From positions 1 through 55,557 of the forward strand of contig NZ_NTFY01000090.1 in NCBI RefSeq assembly GCF_002289565.1: a DNA stretch of 55,557 nucleotides, written 5' to 3'. The stretch is from Rhodopirellula sp. SM50. GTDB lineage: Bacteria; Planctomycetota; Planctomycetia; Pirellulales; Pirellulaceae. A program made the position numbers and the translations under genes. A model generated the notes under the pieces. That model made no database searches and was not told the DNA's origin. It saw nothing but the letters and a program-made list of their open reading frames with translations. Numbering within the stretch: position 1 is the stretch's first letter; each line of letters starts with the position of its first letter. Below are positions 1-7,164 of this stretch, one piece after another.

Positions 1-347
1 GCTTTCTTTCCCTGGGGTGGCGGTCACTCCGCTGCGCTCGTTCCCTGACCCCAGGCTATGTTGTTGATGCCCTTTGGGCAAATGCTGCGGAACGGTTTCC
101 GCCTAATATTCGGACCGGCTGCAACAATCAATTCCGCGCAGCCCAGGCTCTGCCTGGGAACGCGCTGTGATGGAGGCCGCTCGCCTCCTGGCCGCAGTCG
201 GCGCGTGGCTCCGCCACGCGAGCCCCCGGCGGGGCCGGCGAGGGTGGCAAGCAGGATGCTTACCCCACTTATCCCACCGCCCGCCGGATCTTCTACTAAA
301 CTAGGGAGGCTGTCCCTTCACATCCCACCCTCGATCCCCACCGCAAG
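1..347. other. Intergenic region, no convincing gene
   Basis: No open frame here has a recognisable product or a good ribosome binding site. The left end carries low-information text typical of the interspersed intergenic repeats of this genome (a CCCCAGG/CCTGGGG inverted pair near positions 10-55). The right end probably holds the promoter of the secreted protein that starts at 348, but I cannot place -35/-10 boxes with confidence. Confidence 0.5.
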
Positions 348-1319
348 ATGACCGACCGAATCCTGTTTGCCTGCTTGGCATTGATTCCGACCCTTTGTCT
401 CGTCGCCCCTACCCAAGCCGCCGACGTCCAGATCACCGACGACGGCACCAAGGCGGTTGTCACCATCGACGGACAACCGTTTACCGAATATCGATACAGC
501 GGCTACGCCAAGCCGATCTTGTACCCGGTGTACGGTCCCGGCCAAAAACCGATGACCCGCAACTACCCGATGGTCAAGGACGTCGACAACGAAGCCAGCG
601 ACCACCCGCACCACAAATCGATCTGGTACACCCACGACGAAGTCGGCGGGATTCGATTTTGGATGGAAGATGCCGAAGGAAAAAAAACGAAAGGCGTCGG
701 AACGCAGGTCCAAACATCCCTGAAGATCGACGGCAACAAAATCATCGCGCAGAATGATTGGCAAAGTGCCGACGGCGAAACGGTGTGCAGCGACCAACGC
801 ACGCTGACCTTCGGCAGCGACGGTGACGCCCGCACCATCGACTACGAAGTCACCTGGATCGCGTCCTCCGGTGACCTCGTCATCGGCGATACCAAAGAGG
901 GCACGATGGGCATGCGGACGCATCCGCGATTGCGTCTGAAAGCCGACCCAAAACGCGGCAACCACACCGCCGGCGGTCACTCGATCAACAGCGAAGGTGT
1001 CGAAGGAAAAGAGATGTGGGGCAAACGCGCCGCGTGGGTTGACTATTGGGGAGAGATCGATGGCCAACTGACCGGCATCGCGATGTTCGACCATCCCAGC
1101 AATCCGCGTCACCCGACGTGGTGGCACGCCCGCGACTACGGACTCGTTGCGGCGAATCCCTTCGGTGTCAATCACTTCGAGAACAAACCCGACGGCACCG
1201 GCGACATGACGCTCAAGGCCGGCGAGACGATGACGTTTCGCTATCGATTCCTGTTCCACACCGGCGACGCCGAATCGGCAGAGGTCGCCCAGGCGTACAA
1301 AGTGTTCGCGCAGGAGTGA
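348..1319 (+). CDS. Secreted DUF6807 (PmoA-like) protein
   Basis: A 323-residue protein. Residues 1-24 form a signal peptide (hydrophobic FACLALIPTLCLVAP, cleavage after TQAA), so it is exported. The mature part matches the family annotated 'PmoA' or DUF6807: an early TIDGQPFTEYRYSGYAKP strand, then the signature DHPHHKSIW around residue 85, and a late HPSNPRHPTWWHARDYGL block. The family is abundant in Planctomycetes and is often found near sugar or lignin-derived catabolism genes. It is not a methane monooxygenase subunit despite the name, and its reaction is unknown. The His-rich core suggests metal or sugar binding, which is inference. The start is ATG directly before the signal peptide. 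It stands alone; the next gene begins 97 bases later and differs in base composition. Confidence 0.88.
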   Translation: MTDRILFACLALIPTLCLVAPTQAADVQITDDGTKAVVTIDGQPFTEYRYSGYAKPILYPVYGPGQKPMTRNYPMVKDVDNEASDHPHHKSIWYTHDEVGGIRFWMEDAEGKKTKGVGTQVQTSLKIDGNKIIAQNDWQSADGETVCSDQRTLTFGSDGDARTIDYEVTWIASSGDLVIGDTKEGTMGMRTHPRLRLKADPKRGNHTAGGHSINSEGVEGKEMWGKRAAWVDYWGEIDGQLTGIAMFDHPSNPRHPTWWHARDYGLVAANPFGVNHFENKPDGTGDMTLKAGETMTFRYRFLFHTGDAESAEVAQAYKVFAQE

Positions 1320-1416
1320 TCGTCGGAAACGTCGGGTGAATCGAATTGGGGTATACTAGGCTGCGAGACGAATTTCTCTTGTTTCGTCGGCCTAGATGCG
1401 ATGCTACCCTCCACCC

Positions 1417-2241
1417 ATGAACGTTTCCCAAGACACAGCAAGCGAACCTCTTCCATCGTTCGAATCCCCACCTTTGGTGGAGGTGGTTCTTGGCACCCAG
1501 TTTGCGCCGCTTGAGTCACTTCGAACTCCGCATTACGGCGATTTTTGGCAGGCAATCAGGGAGGATTACCCGGCACTTGAAGACCATCCTCCTCTTCCGC
1601 CGAATATCGAACGGTTTGGTACGTCTTCTGCCCCGACGATTGAATTTACAAACATCCCGCCAATTAGACGCTCTTGGTTTGTGAGTGCAGACAGGACAAG
1701 CATTATTCAATTGCAACGGGATAGATTCCTGCACAATTGGAGGCGGGTACAGGATTCGGACACGTATCCTCGCTACGATCAAGTTTTGGAATCGTTTCTT
1801 GCGAAGATGGAGCTGTTTACAAAATTTGTAGCCGAAAATGACCTAGGGGAATTAAACCACAATCAATTTGAGCTGACATACGTCAACCGAATACCCCAGG
1901 GAGATGCGTGGGGTAGCAACTCTGAAATCGGCCGAATATTTCCAGATTTTGGCTGGCGATCACCAAACAACCGGTTTCTTCCCGAGCCAGAAACAGTCAA
2001 TTGGAACACGAAGTTTTTGCTTCCGGAAAACACGGGAAGATTGCATATTTCGCTGCGAACTGTGACACTTCCCAATGGTGGATCCAGCTTGTTTTTGGAA
2101 ATGAACGCGAGAGGGTTTCCACCGAAGACCAATAAAAGTGAAATGCGATTGTGGTTTGATCAAGCGCATCGGTGGATCGTGCTTGCGTTCACTGATTTGA
2201 CGGACAATGAAGTCAGAAAACACGTTTGGAGACAACAATGA
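1417..2241 (+). CDS. TIGR04255 family protein
   Basis: A 274-residue protein opening with PSFESPPLVEVVLGTQFAPL, the family hallmark (proline-rich start, then PPLVEVVLGxQF). A mid-region LTYVNRIP and late MNARG segment also fit. The family is sporadically distributed and has no established function. The ATG at 1417 is preferred over one 21 bases upstream because it places the conserved motif near the N-terminus. It overlaps the next gene by ATGA, and that gene overlaps a third, so the three are almost certainly co-translated. Hand counts of two 60-base rows here give about 42-45% G+C, against 68% in a row of gspD, suggesting horizontal acquisition. A TATACT box at 1352-1357 could be its -10 element. 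Confidence 0.8.
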   Translation: MNVSQDTASEPLPSFESPPLVEVVLGTQFAPLESLRTPHYGDFWQAIREDYPALEDHPPLPPNIERFGTSSAPTIEFTNIPPIRRSWFVSADRTSIIQLQRDRFLHNWRRVQDSDTYPRYDQVLESFLAKMELFTKFVAENDLGELNHNQFELTYVNRIPQGDAWGSNSEIGRIFPDFGWRSPNNRFLPEPETVNWNTKFLLPENTGRLHISLRTVTLPNGGSSLFLEMNARGFPPKTNKSEMRLWFDQAHRWIVLAFTDLTDNEVRKHVWRQQ

Positions 2242-2660
2242 CCCTCACAATGCCTCCACCTCGAGAATACGTTGTCGTTGAGCAAGTCGATGCCGAGTAT
2301 CAGCACAGTGCAACAACGCTACCGGCACTTCAGACCGACGTGGCATCGCCGAGTTCACTTTCACCGATTGCCGCACCTAGAGACGAGCGATTGGTGGAGA
2401 ATGAGTATCAAGTACGACGGATGATTGACGAGTATTTCTCGGGAGTCAGTAACGGTGAACATTCCATCGCAACACTTCGAGACGTTCTCAATTCTACGTT
2501 GCGACGCGACTGCGACGAATCTGACGAGCTATCGGAGAACGATGTTCTCGTTGTGAATCGAAAACGCAAGATTCTTTTCTCGGATTCCGTTGACCTGGGA
2601 AACTTGCCGAAACGTCGACCACCTGTTGTTCTTCTAGGTCCTGACGAGTTTGATGAGTAA
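2238..2660 (+). CDS. Hypothetical protein, middle gene of TIGR04255 cassette
   Basis: A 140-residue protein I do not recognise. The first 50 residues are proline- and serine-rich and probably disordered. Residues 55-95 look helical (NEYQVRRMIDEYFSGVSNGE), and the C-terminus is acidic (LLGPDEFDE). No signal peptide or membrane segment is visible. The ATG at 2238 overlaps the upstream stop by ATGA and has GGAG nearby; a TTG at 2226 is the alternative. The stop overlaps the next start by eight bases. Its role is probably tied to the TIGR04255 protein, perhaps as a small partner or adaptor, but that rests on gene order alone. Confidence 0.6.
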   Translation: MTLTMPPPREYVVVEQVDAEYQHSATTLPALQTDVASPSSLSPIAAPRDERLVENEYQVRRMIDEYFSGVSNGEHSIATLRDVLNSTLRRDCDESDELSENDVLVVNRKRKILFSDSVDLGNLPKRRPPVVLLGPDEFDE

Positions 2661-3219
2661 CAGCTGGTTTGAACAGGTTTCCGCGGATCAATTCGTGACT
2701 CAAGGCGACATCATTTGTGATTGTCCCGTCATGGGTTGGAAGAGCGATGTCTCGTTTGATTCCGCGTCTTTTGAAGAACTGCAGGCTGGACGCGATGCCT
2801 TCAAGTGCGATGTCATCGTGATGACACAGGCATGCGATCTTGAGAATCGCAAAGTCGAAAGCGTAATTCTCTGTCCTTGTACGCTATTGAGTGAGTTCCG
2901 GTCAGACTGGGAGTTCACGGAAAAAACGCGTAAGCAGAATCCAAGCGACAAAGCTTTCCACAAGCTCTGTGAGAGGATCGCGAGTGGAGCGATGTGGAAT
3001 CTGACGCTTTTAAATCACAGTGGAAGTGGGAATGATCACCGGGTCGTCGATTTCCAAGAGGTTTACACGATTCCCAGAAGGTTTTTGGAGCAATTCATCG
3101 TCGCTCGCGGCAATCCTCGGATTCGCCTGCTCCCGCCGTACCGCGAGCACCTTTCTCAATCTTTCGCTCGCTTTTTCATGCGGGTGGGATTGCCGGTCGG
3201 AATCACCGATCTTCCTTGA
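2653..3219 (+). CDS. Hypothetical protein, third gene of TIGR04255 cassette
   Basis: A 188-residue soluble protein of unknown function. Visible features are an N-terminal FVTQGDIICDCPV, a central VIVMTQACDLENRKVESVIL with MTQACDLE as the likely conserved core, and a basic C-terminal part rich in aromatic residues. Proteins with a (S/T)QxCDLE core that I recall are small, uncharacterised and often encoded beside TIGR04255 genes; this is memory, not a search. The ATG at 2653 lies inside the end of the preceding gene (ATGAGTAA overlap). Several Cys residues (in CDC, ACDLE and CPC) could bind a metal. Base composition is as low in G+C as the two partners. No functional call is made. Confidence 0.6.
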   Translation: MSNSWFEQVSADQFVTQGDIICDCPVMGWKSDVSFDSASFEELQAGRDAFKCDVIVMTQACDLENRKVESVILCPCTLLSEFRSDWEFTEKTRKQNPSDKAFHKLCERIASGAMWNLTLLNHSGSGNDHRVVDFQEVYTIPRRFLEQFIVARGNPRIRLLPPYREHLSQSFARFFMRVGLPVGITDLP

Positions 3220-3399
3220 GCTTGTTTATGGCCGTTGGCCAAACGATCTCGGTTTCCGTTGATGACCTTGGGCGATGCCCAAGGCTATGGGTGTGGCTGG
3301 CCTTTGGCCATGGTTTGAAGACGCCAGCCGGAATTCGTTTTGGCGACTTGCGTTGACACCCCTGCCCTTGGCCAACCTTTCCACCTCAACATCGCACCC

Positions 3400-5445
3400 T
3401 CAATGCACGCGTTGTCCGGGCAGGGCGCCTTCGTCGGGCGAGAGCAGGAACACGTCTTCGCCGCCGGGGCCGCTGGCGCACACCATGCCTTCGCTCAATC
3501 CGAACCGCATCTTACGAGGCTTCAGGTTGGCGACCATCACGACCAAGCGCCCGACCAGACTCTCCGGTTCGTAGGCCGCTTTGATTCCGGCGAACACCTG
3601 ACGCGTCTCGTCACCGCCCAGACCGAGCGTCAGCTTGAGCAACTTGTTCGCTTCCGGCACATGCTCGGCCGACAGCACACGAGCGACGCGGAAGTCGACT
3701 TTGACAAAATCGTCGATCGTGATTTCGTCGGCGATCGGTTCGTCTTTTAACGGCTGATCTGAATCGTCGAACGTCGGTCGATTCTCTTCGGCGGCTTCCG
3801 CGGCGGCGGCTTCTTTGCTCTCGTCAATCATCTTTTGTAAATCCTCGGGTTGAATGCGTTCCATCATGCGTTGAAACTTCGCCACCGATGTGCCCAGCAG
3901 CGGCGTTTTACTTTGGTCCCACGACGTGATCGGCTCACCGAGCAGCGCGTCGCATTTTTCAGCGAGCGTCGGCAACACGGGAGCCAGGTATATCGTCAGT
4001 TGTCGAAACAGGTTCAGTGCGACGGTGACCACATCGCGGAGTTCGTCCTGCCGCTCGGGATCTTTTTTCATCTCCCACGGCTTGGCGTGTTCGACGAACG
4101 GGTTGGCGGCATCGGCCAGTTCCATGATCAACCGCATCGCGCGGCTGTAGTCGCCGACTTCGTAGGCGTCGGCGATTGCATCACCGACCTTGGCGGCGTT
4201 TTCGAACAAGCCCCCGTCGTCGGGATAACTTTCCGCCAGCCCGGTGTTCTTGGCAAACTTGCCGACGCGGCTGGCCAGGTTGACGACCTTGCCGACCAAG
4301 TCACTGTTGACCTTTTCGACAAACTCGTCGATGCCCAAATCGAGGTCCTCGACACGCTGCGTCAATTTGGTCGCGTAGAAATAACGCAAATAGTCCGGCT
4401 CGGAATGTTTGCGATAGGTTTCCGCGCTGATCAACGTCCCGGTCGACTTGCTCATCTTTTCGCCGCCGACGTTCAAGAATCCATGGATGTGGACCTTGGT
4501 CGGCAACTGCAGTCCCGCCGTGTGCAACATGCCCGGCCAGAACAATGTGTGGAAGTACGTGATGTCTTTGCCGATGAAGTGGTGGATCTCGGTCGATTCG
4601 CTGCGCCACCAATCGTCGAATGATTCCCCATTGGCGTCACACCACTCCTTGGTGCTGGACACGTAACCGATCGGCGCGTCGAACCAAACATACCAGTAGT
4701 TGCCCGGTGAATCGGGAATCTCGAAACCGAAATACGGGCCGGGTCGGCTGATGTCCCAGTCCCGCAGCTCCTTGTCTTCGGCCAGAAAGAAACCCTTCAA
4801 ATAGTTGGCGGTTTCCTTTTGCAGTGCGTCGCCGTTGTCGATCCACTCGATCAGGAACGAACGCAGCTTTTCCAGGGTGACGAACAGGTGGACGGCCGAG
4901 CGGACTTCGGGCGTGGCGCCGCTGAGCGTGCTTTTGGGATCGATCAAATCGATCGGAGAATACGTCGCCCCGCATTGGCAATTGTCTCCCGGCTGGTTTT
5001 TGTGTCCGCTGACGGGACAGGTTCCACGGACGAAGCGATCGGCCAAAAAGGTTTCGGCTTCGGGGTCATACAGCTGTTGGATGCTTTTTTCGGTGACCAG
5101 ATCGGCGTCGCGGAGGGCTTTCCAAAACAGGTGACAAAACTCGCGATTGGCGTCGCTGTTGGTGCTGCCGTAGTGATCAAAATCGACGTGGAAATCGGCA
5201 AAATCGCGTTGATGCTGAGCGCTCATGTCGGCGATCAGTTCCTCTTCGCTGCGGCCCTCCTTTTTGGCCCGGATCATGATCGCGGTGCCGTGCGTGTCGT
5301 CGGCACAGATGTAGACGCAGCGATTGCCGATCAGACGCTGAAAACGCACCCAAATATCCGTTTGAATGTATTCCACCAGGTGGCCGATGTGGATCGGCCC
5401 GTTGGCGTAGGGCAGGGCGCTGGTGACCAAGATGCGTCGGGTCAT
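3400..5445 (-). CDS. metG: Methionyl-tRNA synthetase
   Basis: A 681-residue class I aminoacyl-tRNA synthetase that charges tRNA(Met). It opens TRRILVTSALPYANGPIHIGHL with the HIGH signature. A zinc-knuckle region follows (CPVSGH...GDNCQCG), then WYVWFDAPIGY and the KMSKS loop (GGEKMSKSTGTLI). The C-terminus is a tRNA-binding OB-fold like EMAP-II/Trbp111 (VDFRVARVLSAEHVPEANKLLKL), as in dimeric MetG of the E. coli type. The frame is open 137 codons further upstream, but that part has no conserved residues, so the ATG ending at 5445 is chosen because it sits right before the conserved start. It is divergent from the thioredoxin-protease gene at 5703. A normal full-length housekeeping gene. Confidence 0.97.
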   Translation of the reverse strand: MTRRILVTSALPYANGPIHIGHLVEYIQTDIWVRFQRLIGNRCVYICADDTHGTAIMIRAKKEGRSEEELIADMSAQHQRDFADFHVDFDHYGSTNSDANREFCHLFWKALRDADLVTEKSIQQLYDPEAETFLADRFVRGTCPVSGHKNQPGDNCQCGATYSPIDLIDPKSTLSGATPEVRSAVHLFVTLEKLRSFLIEWIDNGDALQKETANYLKGFFLAEDKELRDWDISRPGPYFGFEIPDSPGNYWYVWFDAPIGYVSSTKEWCDANGESFDDWWRSESTEIHHFIGKDITYFHTLFWPGMLHTAGLQLPTKVHIHGFLNVGGEKMSKSTGTLISAETYRKHSEPDYLRYFYATKLTQRVEDLDLGIDEFVEKVNSDLVGKVVNLASRVGKFAKNTGLAESYPDDGGLFENAAKVGDAIADAYEVGDYSRAMRLIMELADAANPFVEHAKPWEMKKDPERQDELRDVVTVALNLFRQLTIYLAPVLPTLAEKCDALLGEPITSWDQSKTPLLGTSVAKFQRMMERIQPEDLQKMIDESKEAAAAEAAEENRPTFDDSDQPLKDEPIADEITIDDFVKVDFRVARVLSAEHVPEANKLLKLTLGLGGDETRQVFAGIKAAYEPESLVGRLVVMVANLKPRKMRFGLSEGMVCASGPGGEDVFLLSPDEGALPGQRVH

Positions 5446-5702
5446 GATTTGAATAATGGGCGTGTCGAAACGGGGGGATTCAGGGGCGGATTGTACAGAT
5501 CGTCGTGAAACACGTAATCCCGAATGTTTCACGGGGTTTCCCAGGGGGAAGGGCTCAGTTTGGGGTTGTCGCCCCGACGGCCGATTTCGGAAAGTCCCTT
5601 TGTCGTCAGTTTGTCTCAAGTGAGAACTCACTTGTGACGGGGGACGACAACCATTCGGCTGAAGGATCGGCCGATCCGGGCACTTGTCTAGGGAGAGACA
5701 CT

Positions 5703-7034
5703 TTGAACACGCATTTGTTCGGCCGGCTATACCCGGCCATCGTTTCGGCGTTTGTACTGGCCACCGTGACCGTCGCGAACGCCTCGGCAGCCAACAGCGT
5801 GCTCCTGGCGTTCTCCTCGGACCATTGCGGTCATTGCCAGGCCATGGTGCCGACATTGCGGCAACTGGAGCAAAGCGGAACGCCGATCCGGCACGTCAAC
5901 GTCAATGCGGAACCCGAATTGGCTCGGCGCCACGGTATTCGTCAAGTACCGACCTACGTCGTGCTGTCGGCCGGCCGCGAATTGACGCGTTTGGTCGGAA
6001 CGCAGTCCGCTCAAAGCCTGCAGCAAGCGTTGGCGATTGATCCGGCCGGTCCGCTGTTTCAAACCAAAGCCAATCTCCACAGCCAATCGGTCCTGAACGC
6101 GCCCCAGACCCGCCTCGCCGGGGCACCCTCCGCTTCGATCGGCGACGCCCGTGGCGAAGCGATGCCCAGTCTGACGATGGCCAACGCCGTCGAGCGCGCT
6201 CGGGCCGCAACGGTGCGACTGAAGGTCCACGACGGCAACGGGTTCGGTGTCGGCACCGGAACGATCATTGATCGACACGGCGACGAAGCCCTGGTGCTGA
6301 CCTGCGGTCACCTGTTCCGTGAAACCAAACTGCAATCCAAAGTCGAAGTCCAACTGTTTGTCGCCGGGCAAGTCAAAACGGTCCCCGGCCAAGTCATCGA
6401 CTACGATGCCGACAACCGTGACATCGCACTGGTCGTGATGCGGCCGGGATTCGACGTCCAACCGATCCAGATCGCCAACCCTGACAACCCGCCCCAGACC
6501 GGTCAAACCGCGTTCAGCTTCGGCTGCGACCACGGCGACGATCCCTCACGCCGCGACACCGCCATCACCGGAATCAACAAGTACAACCAACATGTGGGCG
6601 CGTCGAACATCGAAATCGCCGGTGCCCCGGTCGACGGGCGCAGCGGCGGCGGACTGTTTGACGCCATGGGCCAGCTGATCGGTGTCTGCAACGCCGCCGA
6701 CTACAAGGGCGATGTGGGGATCTACACCGGACCGGGAAGCATCAAATGGCAACTCGATCGCGTCCAACTGGCTCACCTCTACCAAACCCAGCCGCCGACA
6801 CCGGTGACCGTGCCGTCGCGGCGACCCAACGGCCACCCCGGCCAGCCCCAGACCCGATTGGCCTCGCTCAATGCCCCGCAATCACACGCCGGCCAGACAC
6901 GTCCCAGTCAGCCAGCCGCGACGGAAATGATCGTCATCATCCGCGATCCGAACGCCCCGGGCGGGCAACGCGTGATGAACATCCAACAGCCGACCGCTGA
7001 GCTGATGGAAGTGATCAGCCGCCACGCTCGGTAG
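5703..7034 (+). CDS. Secreted thioredoxin-like / trypsin-like serine protease fusion
   Basis: A 443-residue exported protein. TTG at 5703 is taken as start because AGGGAGAG precedes it by a few bases and a signal peptide follows (AIVSAFVLATVTVANASA). Residues 32-115 are a thioredoxin fold with the active-site pair in SDHCGHCQAM (Cys42, Cys45) and the cis-proline in QVPTYV. Residues 160-350 resemble a trypsin-like (S1C) protease domain, with His203 in LTCGHLF, Asp240 in NRDIALVV and Ser314 in GRSGGGLF. The C-terminal 80 residues are Pro/Gln-rich and probably disordered. The fusion suggests a periplasmic enzyme combining disulfide chemistry with proteolysis. It lies 130 bases upstream of gspD, so a role in folding or quality control of secretion substrates is plausible but unproven. 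Confidence 0.85.
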   Translation: MNTHLFGRLYPAIVSAFVLATVTVANASAANSVLLAFSSDHCGHCQAMVPTLRQLEQSGTPIRHVNVNAEPELARRHGIRQVPTYVVLSAGRELTRLVGTQSAQSLQQALAIDPAGPLFQTKANLHSQSVLNAPQTRLAGAPSASIGDARGEAMPSLTMANAVERARAATVRLKVHDGNGFGVGTGTIIDRHGDEALVLTCGHLFRETKLQSKVEVQLFVAGQVKTVPGQVIDYDADNRDIALVVMRPGFDVQPIQIANPDNPPQTGQTAFSFGCDHGDDPSRRDTAITGINKYNQHVGASNIEIAGAPVDGRSGGGLFDAMGQLIGVCNAADYKGDVGIYTGPGSIKWQLDRVQLAHLYQTQPPTPVTVPSRRPNGHPGQPQTRLASLNAPQSHAGQTRPSQPAATEMIVIIRDPNAPGGQRVMNIQQPTAELMEVISRHAR

Positions 7035-7164
7035 CAGGCGTCTCTTGATGGAGGGGAGCAAGCTTTTGGAGGTAGGAAAATGAGTTCGGCCGAACAACGA
7101 CAACCTCGTCAGACGACAATTAATCTTCCTACCCCATAATCTCCTTACCCCTTCTCCACCTCCT

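Noticed and set aside
58..351. 97-codon frame at the left end
   Set aside because: Low-complexity Arg/Pro-rich translation of repeat-type sequence, overlapping the start of the secreted PmoA-like gene, without a ribosome binding site.
318..1259. 313-codon antisense frame opposite the PmoA-like gene
   Set aside because: GC-rich codon bias keeps the reverse frame open; the product has no recognisable motif while the plus-strand gene has a signal peptide and the DHPHHKSIW signature.
5446..5856. 137-codon N-terminal extension of metG
   Set aside because: The extension has no conserved residues and overlaps the divergent thioredoxin-protease gene; the conserved synthetase start follows directly after the ATG at 5445.
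7080..7139. 19-codon frame upstream of gspD with GGAGG before its ATG
   Set aside because: The ribosome-binding-like GGAGGTAGGAA pairs with TTCCTACC downstream, so it looks like one arm of a small inverted repeat. The peptide has no feature of interest.
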